From assembly GCF_000745855.1 (NCBI RefSeq), contig NZ_JQKD01000020.1, forward strand, positions 46,632-110,631: 64,000 nucleotides of DNA. The letters are read 5' to 3'. Positions 9,774 through 18,182 of this stretch are shown here, piece after piece (the first letter of the stretch is position 1; each line of letters opens with the position of its first letter). Position numbers and translations under genes: made by a program. The notes beneath the pieces are model-generated. The model made no database searches. It had not been told where the DNA came from and saw only the letters and a list, made by a program, of their open reading frames with translations. This stretch comes from Xenophilus azovorans DSM 13620. GTDB taxonomy: Bacteria > Pseudomonadota > Gammaproteobacteria > Burkholderiales > Burkholderiaceae_C.

Positions 9774-10682
9774 ATGCCTGCCGAATCCGACCGTCGCCCG
9801 CCGACCATCGACCCCGTGGCCGCGGCCCGATGGGCGCGGCTGGCGCCCGGGTCCGCATCGCCATGGCTGCACGAGGAGGTGGGCCGGCGCATGGAGGAGC
9901 GGCTGCAGTGGATCACCGCGCGTCCCGCGCGCTGGGCCGACTGGTCGCCCCTGCGCGGCGGGCTGCAGGCGCATGCGCGCGTGGCGGCGCGCTACCCGCA
10001 GGCGCAGCGCCACGTGATCGAGCCGGCGCTAGCGCTGCAGCCGGCGACCGCGCAGGCCCTGGCCGCGCCCTGGTGGAGCGCGCGCCGCTGGCGCGGCGGC
10101 GACCCGTTCGCGCCGCCGCCGGCGTCCGGCGTCGACCTGCTGTGGGCCAACATGGCCCTGCATGCCGAGGCCGACCCCGAGGCGCTGATCGCCCGCTGGC
10201 ACCGCCTGGTCGCCGTCGACGGCTTCCTGATGTTCTCCTGCCTCGGCCCCGACACCGTGCGCGAGCTGCGCGCGCTGTACGCGTGCCTGGGCTGGCCGCC
10301 GGCGGGCCACGAGTTCACCGACATGCACGACTGGGGCGACATGCTGGTCCACGCCGGCTTCGCCGAGCCGGTGATGGACATGGAGCGCATCGTGCTGACC
10401 TGGTCCACGCCCGAGGCGGCGCTGGCCGAGCTGCGCACGCTGGGCCGCAACCTGCATCCCGCGCGCTTCGGCGCCCTGCGCGGCCGGCATTGGAAGCGCG
10501 CATTGCTCAATGCCCTGGCCGGCCTGGCCGTGCCCGGCGAGCACGACGGCCGCATCGCCATGACCTTCGAGGTCGTCTACGGCCATGCCTTCCGGCCGGT
10601 CCCGCGTGCCAGGGTGGCTGGCGAGACCGCCGTGCCATTGGATGATCTGCGCGCCATGCTCGGGCGCAACCGGCCCGGCTGA
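9774..10682 (+). CDS. BioC-like methyltransferase-fold protein with degenerate SAM motif
   Basis: A 302-residue protein whose central and C-terminal parts resemble BioC, the malonyl-ACP O-methyltransferase of biotin synthesis: VDLLWANMALHAEADPEALI matches the 'snlalqW' block, and GFLMFSCLGPDTVREL fits the next strand. Where BioC has a glycine-rich SAM motif (DxGCGxG), this protein reads WADWSPLRGGLQAH, so cofactor binding is doubtful. No other bio gene is present. It may be a functional variant or a protein that has lost methyltransferase activity. The ATG at 9774 gives a start close to the N-terminus of related proteins. Confidence 0.7.
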   Translation: MPAESDRRPPTIDPVAAARWARLAPGSASPWLHEEVGRRMEERLQWITARPARWADWSPLRGGLQAHARVAARYPQAQRHVIEPALALQPATAQALAAPWWSARRWRGGDPFAPPPASGVDLLWANMALHAEADPEALIARWHRLVAVDGFLMFSCLGPDTVRELRALYACLGWPPAGHEFTDMHDWGDMLVHAGFAEPVMDMERIVLTWSTPEAALAELRTLGRNLHPARFGALRGRHWKRALLNALAGLAVPGEHDGRIAMTFEVVYGHAFRPVPRARVAGETAVPLDDLRAMLGRNRPG

Positions 10683-10707
10683 GCGAAGACGCTCACGATG
10701 CCCACGC

Positions 10708-10713
10708 TACAAT
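10708..10713 (+). promoter_or_regulatory. Likely -10 element (TACAAT) of the cytochrome oxidase operon
   Basis: TACAAT matches the -10 consensus at five of six positions. A weak -35 (AAGACG, sharing the central GAC) lies 16 bases upstream. It sits 26 bases after the preceding gene and about 110 bases before the DUF2244 start. Confidence 0.45.
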
Positions 10714-10731
10714 GATTCGTTGCGTGTACCC

Positions 10732-10748
10732 CGGGGGATGGTCCCCCG
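10732..10748 (+). other. Hairpin in the leader of the oxidase operon
   Basis: CGGGGGA and TCCCCCG pair perfectly around TGG, within the roughly 110-base leader. No T-run follows. It could stabilise the 5' end or regulate; nothing more can be said. Confidence 0.4.
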
Positions 10749-10824
10749 ACCAGAGCCCGCCGCATGCCCGTGTTGTGCTTGTGCGTCCGGCCCTGCGCGC
10801 CCCATCGATCCGCTGAACTCGTAC

Positions 10825-11301
10825 GTGCCGAATCCCGTGTTCCGCTTCGCCACCGTTTCGGGCCAGACCATCCACTGGTTCCTGAAGCGCAACTGCTCGA
10901 TCACGCCGAGCCAGCTGGGCTGGCTGTACGCGTCGTTGTGCGTGGTGTCGCTGGCCATCGGCTTCGGCTTCTGGGTTCGCGGCGCACGCCTCGTGCTGCC
11001 CTTCGCCTGGCTGGAGCTGGCGGCGGTCGGCGTGGCCTTCCTCTTCTACGCCCGCCATGCCACCGACGGCGAACGCATCGCCCTGCAGGAAGGCCGGCTG
11101 GTCGTCGAGCTCGAAAACGGCGGCAGCTGCGAGCGCACCGAATTTCTTTCGCATCAGGTCCGCATCGAACCCCAGGCAGGCGACCGCTCGCTCATCGAGT
11201 TGTCGGGTCCGGGGTGTGCGGTGCGGGTGGGCCGCTACGTGCGGCCCGAGTTGCGCCCGGCGCTGGCGAGGGAGATCCGCATGGCCCTGCGCGGCGCCTG
11301 A
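10825..11301 (+). CDS. DUF2244 membrane protein at the head of the cox operon
   Basis: A 158-residue protein with two adjacent membrane segments (roughly residues 30-75) and a soluble C-terminal part rich in charged residues. It matches the DUF2244 family that often precedes the cytochrome oxidase genes in Burkholderiales. I chose the GTG at 10825 because it gives the family's usual start, (M)PNPVFRFAT; the frame is open upstream, and no good Shine-Dalgarno decides it. The biochemical role is unknown; operon position suggests a link to oxidase assembly. Confidence 0.78.
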   Translation: MPNPVFRFATVSGQTIHWFLKRNCSITPSQLGWLYASLCVVSLAIGFGFWVRGARLVLPFAWLELAAVGVAFLFYARHATDGERIALQEGRLVVELENGGSCERTEFLSHQVRIEPQAGDRSLIELSGPGCAVRVGRYVRPELRPALAREIRMALRGA

Positions 11302-11368
11302 GGCGCGCGGGCCGGCGGGGAGACAAGGCCGGTGGATTCAGTTTGGAAGCATTGAACAAGTGAACACG

Positions 11369-12538
11369 ATGAAGAGCATTTGGACCAAGCCGGCGGGCCT
11401 GCTGCTGGCGGCCGGCGCGGCATTCAGCGGCGCGGCGCATGCAGTCAACGACCTGCCCGGCGGCCCGGCCGTGCGCCAGCTCAATCTTCCGGTGGGCGTG
11501 ACCAAGGTGTCCCAGGAGCAGTACACGCTGCACTGGGGCCTGATGATCCTGTGCACGGTGATCTTCATCGGCGTGTTCTCGGTCATGTTCTATTCGATCT
11601 GGAAGCACCGCAAGTCGGTGGGCCACAAGGCCGCCAACTTCCACGAATCGGTGGTGGTGGAAGTCGTCTGGACCATCGTCCCCTTCATCATCGTGATCCT
11701 GATGGCGCTGCCGGCCACCAAGCTGCTGGTGGCGCAGAAGGACACCACCAATGCCGACCTCACCATCAAGGTGACCGGCTACCAGTGGAAGTGGGGCTAC
11801 GACTACCTCAAGGGCGAGGGCGAGGGCCTGTCCTTCATCTCCACGCTGCTGCCCGAGCATCGCCGCCTGTCCGACGAGGGCGCGCGCGGCGAGGTGCCCG
11901 ACAACTACCTGCTGGCGGTTGACAACCCGCTGGTGGTGCCCGAGAAGCAGAAGATCCGCATCATCACCACCGCCAACGACGTGATCCACGCCTTCGCGGT
12001 GCCGCAGTTCGGCATCAAGCAGGACGCCATCCCCGGCTTCGTGCGCGACACCTGGTTCCGCGCCGAGCAGACCGGCGACTTCTACGGCCAGTGCCAGGAG
12101 CTGTGCGGCAAGGAGCACGCCTACATGCCGATCCACGTGAAGGTGGTGTCCGCGGCCGACTACACCGCCTGGGTCGACCAGAAGAAGAAGGAAGCCGCCG
12201 CCAAGCAGGACGACCCGAACAAGGTCTGGACGCTGCCCGACCTGCTGGCCCGCGGCGAGAAGGTCTATGCCGCCAACTGCGCGGCCTGCCACCAGGCCAA
12301 CGGCAAGGGCGCCGGCCCGATCAAGCCGCTGGACGGCTCGCAGGTGGTGCTGGACGCCGACCACACCAAGCAGATCCACGTGCTGCTCAACGGCCAGAAC
12401 AACGGCGCCATGCCCTCCTGGAAGCAGCTGAGCGACACCGACCTGGCGGCCGTGGCCAGCTACACCAAGAACAGCTGGTCCAACAAGACGGGCCAGATCG
12501 TGCAGCCGGCCGAGGTGCTGGCCGAGCGCGGCAAGTAA
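11369..12538 (+). CDS. coxB: Cytochrome c oxidase subunit II with C-terminal cytochrome c domain
   Basis: A 389-residue subunit II of the aa3-type oxidase. It has a signal peptide ending GAAHA, two membrane helices (about residues 55-120), and a periplasmic cupredoxin domain with the CuA ligands (first His in DVIHAFAVP, then CQELCGKEHAYM). After this comes a c-type haem domain with CAACH near residue 310, so electrons can pass through an attached cytochrome c. A GTG three codons upstream (11360) has GGAAG at ten bases and is a possible alternative start. It is second in the cox operon. Confidence 0.95.
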   Translation: MKSIWTKPAGLLLAAGAAFSGAAHAVNDLPGGPAVRQLNLPVGVTKVSQEQYTLHWGLMILCTVIFIGVFSVMFYSIWKHRKSVGHKAANFHESVVVEVVWTIVPFIIVILMALPATKLLVAQKDTTNADLTIKVTGYQWKWGYDYLKGEGEGLSFISTLLPEHRRLSDEGARGEVPDNYLLAVDNPLVVPEKQKIRIITTANDVIHAFAVPQFGIKQDAIPGFVRDTWFRAEQTGDFYGQCQELCGKEHAYMPIHVKVVSAADYTAWVDQKKKEAAAKQDDPNKVWTLPDLLARGEKVYAANCAACHQANGKGAGPIKPLDGSQVVLDADHTKQIHVLLNGQNNGAMPSWKQLSDTDLAAVASYTKNSWSNKTGQIVQPAEVLAERGK

Positions 12539-12572
12539 GCCGCGGTGACGAGATAGAGCAAGGAAGAGACCC

Positions 12573-14213
12573 ATGAGCGCAGTCCTCGATCCCCACGGTC
12601 ACGCCGCCCCCGGCGGTCACGCGCACGACGACCACCACGACCACCATGCACCCACCGGCTGGCGCCGCTGGGTGTTCGCCACCAATCACAAGGACATCGG
12701 CACGCTGTACCTGCTGTTCAGCTTCACCATGCTGATGATCGGCGGCCTGCTGGCGATGCTGATCCGCGCCGAGCTGTTCCAGCCCGGCCTGCAGCTGGTC
12801 AACCCCGAGCTGTTCAACCAGTTCACCACCATGCACGGCCTGATCATGGTGTTCGGCGCCATCATGCCGGCCTTCGTGGGCTTCGCGAACTGGATGATCC
12901 CGCTGCAGATCGGCGCCAGCGACATGGCCTTCGCGCGGATGAACAACTTCAGCTTCTGGCTGATGATCCCCGCGGCCATCATGCTCGTGGCCTCGTTCTT
13001 CATGCCCGGCGGCGCCCCCGCCGCGGGCTGGACGCTCTACGCGCCGCTGACCCTGCAGATGGGCCCCTCGATGGATGCCGGCATCTTCGCGATGCACATC
13101 CTGGGCGCGTCGTCCATCATGGGCTCGATCAACATCATCGTCACCATCCTCAACATGCGCGCCCCCGGCATGACGCTGATGAAGATGCCGATGTTCTGCT
13201 GGACCTGGCTGATCACCGCCTACCTGCTGATCGCGGTGATGCCCGTGCTGGCCGGCGCCATCACCATGACGCTGACCGACCGCCACCTCGGCACGCACTT
13301 CTTCAACCCCGCCGGCGGCGGCGACCCGGTGATGTACCAGCACATCTTCTGGTTCTTCGGCCACCCCGAGGTCTACATCATGATCCTGCCGGCCTTCGGC
13401 ATCGTCAGCCAGGTGGTGCCGGCCTTCGCCCGCAAGAAGCTGTTCGGCTACGCCTCGATGGTGTACGCCACCGCGTCGATCGCGATCCTGAGCTTCATCG
13501 TGTGGGCGCACCACATGTTCACCACCGGCATGCCGGTGACGGGCCAGCTGTTCTTCATGTACGCGACCATGCTGATCGCGGTGCCCACGGCGGTGAAGAT
13601 CTTCAACTGGATCGCCACCATGTGGCAGGGCTCGATGACCTTCGAGACGCCGATGCTGTTCGCGGTCGGCTTCATCTTCGTGTTCACCATGGGCGGCTTC
13701 ACCGGCCTGATCCTGGCCGTCGCGCCGGTGGACATCCAGCTGCAGGACACCTACTACGTCGTGGCCCACTTCCACTACGTGCTGGTGGCCGGCTCGCTCT
13801 ACGCCATGTTCGCGGGCGTGTACTACTGGATGCCCAAGTGGACCGGCGTCATGTACAACGAGTGGCGCGGCAAGGTGCACTTCTGGTGGTCGCTGATCTC
13901 CTTCAACGTCACCTTCTTCCCGATGCACTTCCTGGGCCTGGCCGGCATGCCCCGCCGCTACGCCGACTACCCGATGCAGTTCGCCGACTTCAACGCGATC
14001 GCCTCGATCGGCGGCTTCGCCTTCGGCCTGGCGCAGGTCTACTTCTTCCTGTTCATCGTGCTGCCGTGCATGCGCGGCAAGGGCGAGCCCGCCCCCCAGA
14101 AGCCCTGGGAAGCCGCGGAAGGCCTGGAGTGGGAAGTGCCCTCTCCGGCGCCCTTCCACACCTTCGAGAACCCGCCGCGCCTGGACGCCACCGCGACCAA
14201 GGTGATCGGCTGA
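12573..14213 (+). CDS. ctaD: Cytochrome c oxidase subunit I
   Basis: The 546-residue catalytic subunit with about twelve membrane helices. It carries the haem a ligand in [12 protein letters not shown], the CuB His-Tyr region HPEVY, the His pair in VWAHHMF, and the haem a3/haem a ligands in HFHYVLVAG. The first 30 residues are rich in His, as seen in relatives. GGAAGAG lies just before the ATG. It reduces oxygen at the haem a3-CuB centre and pumps protons across the inner membrane. Confidence 0.98.
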   Translation: MSAVLDPHGHAAPGGHAHDDHHDHHAPTGWRRWVFATNHKDIGTLYLLFSFTMLMIGGLLAMLIRAELFQPGLQLVNPELFNQFTTMHGLIMVFGAIMPAFVGFANWMIPLQIGASDMAFARMNNFSFWLMIPAAIMLVASFFMPGGAPAAGWTLYAPLTLQMGPSMDAGIFAMHILGASSIMGSINIIVTILNMRAPGMTLMKMPMFCWTWLITAYLLIAVMPVLAGAITMTLTDRHLGTHFFNPAGGGDPVMYQHIFWFFGHPEVYIMILPAFGIVSQVVPAFARKKLFGYASMVYATASIAILSFIVWAHHMFTTGMPVTGQLFFMYATMLIAVPTAVKIFNWIATMWQGSMTFETPMLFAVGFIFVFTMGGFTGLILAVAPVDIQLQDTYYVVAHFHYVLVAGSLYAMFAGVYYWMPKWTGVMYNEWRGKVHFWWSLISFNVTFFPMHFLGLAGMPRRYADYPMQFADFNAIASIGGFAFGLAQVYFFLFIVLPCMRGKGEPAPQKPWEAAEGLEWEVPSPAPFHTFENPPRLDATATKVIG

Positions 14214-14235
14214 GCCCGGGAACGGTCCGCACGAC

Positions 14236-14352
14236 ATGCCGATGACGCCCGAACAGAAGAAGGCCAACCGGAAGATGGGGCTGACGCTGGCCACCATCGC
14301 GCTGGTGTTCTTCGTCGGCTTCGTGGTGCGCATGGTCTGGCTGGGGCGCTGA
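14236..14352 (+). CDS. Small oxidase-associated membrane protein (38 aa)
   Basis: A 38-residue reading frame between ctaD and ctaG: MPMTPEQKKANRKMG, then one membrane helix (TLATIALVFFVGFVVRMVW). A short Lys-rich one-helix protein in this exact place is common in betaproteobacterial cox operons and is annotated as a cytochrome oxidase small assembly protein. Spacing is tight: 22 bases after ctaD and 4 before ctaG. Its role is inferred from position. Confidence 0.8.
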   Translation: MPMTPEQKKANRKMGLTLATIALVFFVGFVVRMVWLGR

Positions 14353-14356
14353 GTAC

Positions 14357-14977
14357 ATGGGCCTCGGTACCCGTCTTCGCCGCGAGAACGCCCGCATGGT
14401 GGGCAAGCTGGCCGTCGTCGCGGCCGGCATGTTCGCCTTCGGCTACGCGCTGGTGCCGCTGTACCGCGCCATCTGCGAGGTCACGGGCATCAACATCCTG
14501 TCGCTGTCGGAGTTGCAGGTGCCCGGCGGGGCCAAGGGCGGCGCCGACGTGCGCGTGCCGGCCAACACGCAGGTGGACACCTCGCGCACCATCACCGTCG
14601 AGTTCGACGCCAACGCGCGCGGCCTGTGGGAGTTCCATCCTGCGCAGCGCTCGATGGAAGTTCATCCCGGCGAACTGCACACGGTGATGTACGAGTTCCA
14701 GAACACGCAGAACCGCCGCATGGCCGCGCAGGCCATCCCCAGCTACGCGCCGCAGCAGGCAGCGCCGTACTTCAACAAGCTGGAGTGCTTCTGCTTCAAC
14801 CAGTACACGCTGGACGCCGGCGAGAAGAAGGAATGGCCGGTCGCCTTCGTGATCGATCCGAAGATCTCGAAGGACGTGAAGACGATCACCCTGTCGTACA
14901 CCTTCTTCGAGGTGGGCGGCAGGACGCCGCCGGCGCCCACGGCAGCCGCCTCGACGGCGACGGAGCCGCGCTCATGA
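14357..14977 (+). CDS. ctaG: Cytochrome c oxidase assembly protein CtaG/Cox11
   Basis: A 206-residue copper chaperone that delivers Cu to the CuB site of subunit I. One N-terminal membrane anchor (about residues 16-40) is followed by a periplasmic immunoglobulin-like domain with the Cu-binding motif ECFCF and the conserved tail block VKTITLSYTFFE. Length matches Cox11. Its stop codon overlaps the next start (ATGA). Confidence 0.96.
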   Translation: MGLGTRLRRENARMVGKLAVVAAGMFAFGYALVPLYRAICEVTGINILSLSELQVPGGAKGGADVRVPANTQVDTSRTITVEFDANARGLWEFHPAQRSMEVHPGELHTVMYEFQNTQNRRMAAQAIPSYAPQQAAPYFNKLECFCFNQYTLDAGEKKEWPVAFVIDPKISKDVKTITLSYTFFEVGGRTPPAPTAAASTATEPRS

Positions 14978-15165
14978 GCAGCCGGTCCTCGCTCTGGCAG
15001 ACCTTCAAGGCCGTCGGCTGGGGTTTCTTCGGCGTGCGCAAGAACAGCGAATACCAGAAGGACATCGCCCGCCTGTCGCCGCTGCACATCGTCGCGGTGG
15101 GCTTCGTGGCGGTGCTGTTGTTCATCGGCGTGCTGATCGCGCTGGTGAAGCTCGCCGTGGCATGA
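14974..15165 (+). CDS. DUF2970 small membrane protein
   Basis: A 63-residue protein with one C-terminal membrane helix (HIVAVGFVAVLLFIGVLIAL). The N-terminal part, with WQTFKAVGWGFFGVR, is the DUF2970 signature. Its ATG overlaps the ctaG stop. The family sits between ctaG and ctaE in many Burkholderiales; role unknown, presumably in oxidase biogenesis. Confidence 0.85.
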   Translation: MSSRSSLWQTFKAVGWGFFGVRKNSEYQKDIARLSPLHIVAVGFVAVLLFIGVLIALVKLAVA

Positions 15166-15240
15166 ACGCCGCCAGCCGCATGCGAGCCCGTATCGATCGA
15201 TCGAGAGTCAAGAAGAGAAGAGAAAGCCCCAGGAGCTGAA

Positions 15241-16122
15241 ATGAGTTCGACCACCCACGGCGCCACGCCCTACTACTTCGTGCCCGGCCCCTCGCGGCAT
15301 CCGGTCATGGCGGCCATCGGCCTGTTCTTCGTCATCCTCGGCGCGGCCCAGTGGATCAACGGCCACACCTGGGGCGCGTATTCGCTGGCCTTCGGCCTGC
15401 TGTGGTGGTGGATGGTGCTCTACCAGTGGTTCGGCGACGCCGTGCGCGAGAGCGAGGGCGGCCGGTACGGCCACAAGATCGACCTGTCCTACCGCTGGAG
15501 CATGAGCTGGTTCATCTTCTCGGAGGTGATGTTCTTCGGCGCCTTCTTCACGGCGCTGTGGTGGACCCGCACCCACTCGCTGCCGGCGCTGGGCAGCCTG
15601 GACAACGCGCTGCTGTGGCCCGACTTCAAGGCCGTGTGGCCCACCGTGCAGGCCGGCGCCACCGGTTCGCCGGCCGGCATCGTCGAGCCCTTCCAGACCG
15701 TGGGCCCGTTCTGGCTGCCCACCATCAACACCGCGCTGCTGCTGACCTCCGGCGTGACGCTGACCATCGCCCACCATGCGCTGCGCGCCGACCACCGTGC
15801 GCAGTGCATCCGCTTCATGTGGCTGACGGTGCTGCTGGGCTTCGTCTTCCTGTGCGTGCAGGGCTACGAGTACTTCCACCTCTACACCGAGCTGAACCTC
15901 AAGCTCAGCTCCGGCGCCTACGGCTCGACCTTCTTCATGCTGACCGGCTTCCACGGCCTGCACGTGTTCATCGGCATGCTGATGCTGCTGTTCATCACCC
16001 TGCGGCTGATGCGCGGCCACTTCACGCCCGAGCGCCACTTCGGCTTCGAGGGCGCGGCCTGGTACTGGCACTTCGTGGACGTGGTCTGGCTGGGCCTGTA
16101 CATCCTGGTCTACTGGATGTAA
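15241..16122 (+). CDS. ctaE: Cytochrome c oxidase subunit III
   Basis: A 293-residue subunit III with seven membrane helices. WSMSWFIFSEVMFFGAFF, GYEYFHLYTELNL, and the C-terminal AWYWHFVDVVWLGLYI are standard subunit III blocks. AGGAG is six bases before the ATG. It is the last gene of the operon here: SURF1, ctaA, ctaB and sco, which often follow in relatives, are absent, and the next gene is on the other strand. Confidence 0.97.
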   Translation: MSSTTHGATPYYFVPGPSRHPVMAAIGLFFVILGAAQWINGHTWGAYSLAFGLLWWWMVLYQWFGDAVRESEGGRYGHKIDLSYRWSMSWFIFSEVMFFGAFFTALWWTRTHSLPALGSLDNALLWPDFKAVWPTVQAGATGSPAGIVEPFQTVGPFWLPTINTALLLTSGVTLTIAHHALRADHRAQCIRFMWLTVLLGFVFLCVQGYEYFHLYTELNLKLSSGAYGSTFFMLTGFHGLHVFIGMLMLLFITLRLMRGHFTPERHFGFEGAAWYWHFVDVVWLGLYILVYWM

Positions 16123-16149
16123 GGCCACGACGCAGGATGACCCGGCAAC

Positions 16150-16186
16150 AAAAAAGCCGCCCACCCCGCCAAGCGGGATGGGCGGC
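16150..16186 (-). terminator. Intrinsic terminator of the glycine-zipper lipoprotein gene
   Basis: On the minus strand, GCCGCCCA pairs with TGGGCGGC (8 bp) around an inner CCCGC/GCGGG stem and is followed by TTTTTT. It lies 25 bases after the stop of the minus-strand gene. On the plus strand no T-run follows, so it acts mainly leftwards. Confidence 0.8.
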
Positions 16187-16210
16187 AGCCGGTGTTTCCG
16201 GCGCCCTGCC

Positions 16211-16516
16211 TCAGTAGCGCGGGCCGTTGTTCGGGTAGTAGCTCGGGCTCGGCGGGTAGTACGGCTGCTGGTACTGCTGCTGGTTGTAGTAGTTGCGTTC
16301 GTCGACGTTCCGGCCCACCTGGTTGCCGATGATGCCGCCGATCGCCGCGCCGCCCAGCGTGCTGCCGGTGTTGCCGCCGATCGCATGGCCCACCGCCGCG
16401 CCGCCCAGGGCGCCGATGCCGGTGCCCAGGTTCTGGTTGGGACCGCTTGCACAGCCTGCCAGCGCCACGACCGACGTGGCGGCCGCTGCGGCGATCCAGA
16501 GACGTGTATTGATCAT
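16211..16516 (-). CDS. Glycine-zipper lipoprotein
   Basis: A 101-residue lipoprotein: signal peptide with lipobox LAGC near residue 22, then a glycine-zipper stretch (GTGIGALGGAAVGHAIGG and a second repeat up to GGIIGNQVG), then a Tyr/Gln/Pro-rich tail. I start it at the ATG at 16516 because AGGTGG lies five bases upstream; a GTG three codons earlier is less well placed. Glycine-zipper 2TM proteins sit in the envelope; exact function unknown. A strong terminator follows. Confidence 0.85.
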   Translation of the reverse strand: MINTRLWIAAAAATSVVALAGCASGPNQNLGTGIGALGGAAVGHAIGGNTGSTLGGAAIGGIIGNQVGRNVDERNYYNQQQYQQPYYPPSPSYYPNNGPRY

Positions 16517-16681
16517 GAGGTCCACCTTTCAGGAGTGATGACCTCATCATGCGCAGCCCGCCCGGCCCCCCGTGTAGGAACCTGCCGCTGCCGCCTGTGC
16601 GACGCCCGGGGCGGTGCGGTGTGCGCACGTGCGCCGCCCGCGCGGATGTGACAAATGAAAGGAAATGCAGCCCCCGCTGGC

Positions 16682-18121
16682 TCAGAGCTGTCTGCTGCGT
16701 GCCAGGGGTGGGTTCTGCGCGAAGTAGCGCAGGATGCCGCGCATCAGCGCGTCGGCCAGGTCCTCCTGGTAGGCCGTGCTGCGCAGGGCGGCCTCTTCCT
16801 CCGGGTTGCTGATGAAGGCGGTCTCCACCAGCACGCTGGGGATGTCCGGCGCCTTGAGCACCGCGAAGCCAGCCTGCTCGACGCGGGGCTTGTGCAGCCG
16901 CGCGCCGATGCCCTTGATCTCGCCGAGCATGGCGGTGCCGAGCTTGAGGCTGTCGTTGATCTGCGCCGTGGTGCTCATGTCGAACAGCGCGCGGCGCACC
17001 TGCACCTCGTGCTCGCCGAAGCTGACGCCGCCGACGCGGTCGGACTGGTTCTCCTTGTTCGCCAGCCAGCGCGCGGCGCTGCTGGAGGCGCCGTGCTGGC
17101 TGAGCGCGAACACGCTGGCGCCGCGCGCGGCCGGCGTGGTGAAGGCGTCGGCATGGATGCTGACGAACAGGTCGGCCTGCACGCGCCGCGCTTTCTGCAC
17201 GCGCACGTGCAGCGGCACGAAGAAGTCGGCGTCGCGCGTGAGGAAGGCGCGCATCGGGTTGCCGCCGACGCTGGACTTGTTGATGCGCTCGCGCAGGCGG
17301 TGCGCGACCTGCAGCACGATGTCCTTCTCGCGTGTGCCGCGGGGGCCGATGGCGCCCGGGTCCTCGCCGCCGTGGCCCGGGTCCAGCGCGACGATGATGA
17401 TGCGGTCGGTGCGGCTGGCGGTGGCCGTCACCGGCGGCGGGCGCGTGACGGCGGTGGACGGCGTGGCGGGCACGGGCCGCGCGGGCGCGGCGGCCACCGC
17501 CGGCGGCGCGGGGGCGGGCGTGTCCTGCGGCGCCGGCCGCATCGACCGCCGCGCCATCAGTTCGCCCAGCGGGTCGGCCGGGGGCGCCGCCGACGGCTCG
17601 CCCGAACGCGCGGCGGGTGCGCTGCCGGCATCGCGCAGGCGCTCGGCGATCAGCGACTCCAGCGGGTCCACCGCCTGCTGCGGGTACAGGTCCAGCACCA
17701 GCCGGTGCTTGTAGGCGGCCACCGGCGCCAGCGAGAACACCTGCGGCAGCACCGCCTGCTTCAGGTCGAAGACGATGCGCACCACCTCGGGCGCGTTCTG
17801 GCCGACGCGCAGGCCGGCGATGTACGGGTCGTCGGGCTTGACCTTGCCCACCAGTTCGCGCAGCGCCGGGTTGAGCTGGATGCCGGTGATGTCCACCGCC
17901 AGGCGCGGCGGGTTGCCCACGACGAGCTGCTGCGTCTGCAGCCGGCCGTCGGACTCGATGGTGATGCGGGAGTAGTCCTGCGCCGGCCACACGCGCACCG
18001 CGACGATGGTGGCGCCGCGCGCGATCTCTGCCGTGCCCAGCAGCAGCACCAGGCTGCCGGCCTTGAGCAGCCGGCGCCGCGCGGCGTCCTGCGAAAGAGG
18101 AGAGGGGCGCCCCCGCCTCAT
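16682..18121 (-). CDS. amiC: N-acetylmuramoyl-L-alanine amidase (AmiC type)
   Basis: A 479-residue periplasmic amidase that cuts septal peptidoglycan during cell separation. A Tat-type signal (ARRRLLKAG) starts the protein, then an AMIN domain (about residues 40-140), a Pro/Ala-rich linker, and an Amidase_3 domain (about 245-475) with zinc ligands in DPGHGGEDPGA and SIHADA and the catalytic Glu in VLVETAFISN. GGAGG lies eight bases before the ATG. It follows tsaE on the same strand, a common pairing. Confidence 0.95.
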   Translation of the reverse strand: MRRGRPSPLSQDAARRRLLKAGSLVLLLGTAEIARGATIVAVRVWPAQDYSRITIESDGRLQTQQLVVGNPPRLAVDITGIQLNPALRELVGKVKPDDPYIAGLRVGQNAPEVVRIVFDLKQAVLPQVFSLAPVAAYKHRLVLDLYPQQAVDPLESLIAERLRDAGSAPAARSGEPSAAPPADPLGELMARRSMRPAPQDTPAPAPPAVAAAPARPVPATPSTAVTRPPPVTATASRTDRIIIVALDPGHGGEDPGAIGPRGTREKDIVLQVAHRLRERINKSSVGGNPMRAFLTRDADFFVPLHVRVQKARRVQADLFVSIHADAFTTPAARGASVFALSQHGASSSAARWLANKENQSDRVGGVSFGEHEVQVRRALFDMSTTAQINDSLKLGTAMLGEIKGIGARLHKPRVEQAGFAVLKAPDIPSVLVETAFISNPEEEAALRSTAYQEDLADALMRGILRYFAQNPPLARSRQL

Positions 18122-18182
18122 TGGATAACCTCCGTGCTTCGCACTGCGGTGCGAGCCCCCTTCGGAGCGGCCGGGCGGGGGC
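18122..18182 (-). other. Tandem hairpins between tsaE and amiC
   Basis: The 61-base gap holds two stems: GAGCCCCC with GGGGGCTC (8 bp; one arm runs into the tsaE stop) and TCGCAC with GTGCGA around TGCG. The amiC ribosome binding site follows directly. No T-run. It may act on the relative expression of the two genes. Confidence 0.4.

Noticed and set aside
15163..15240. A 25-codon frame between the DUF2970 gene and ctaE
   Set aside because: Its predicted product is almost all Arg and Ser without a hydrophobic segment, and it has no ribosome binding site of its own. It looks like leader sequence of ctaE.
16156..16186. The hairpin at 16156-16186 as terminator of the cox operon
   Set aside because: The T-run lies on the left side, so it works for the minus-strand lipoprotein gene. 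Rightward it would be only a plain stem.
16623..16634. The palindrome GCGCACGTGCGC upstream of the glycine-zipper gene
   Set aside because: It is short and made almost only of G and C, so such a palindrome is expected often by chance in this DNA. There is no other support for a binding site.
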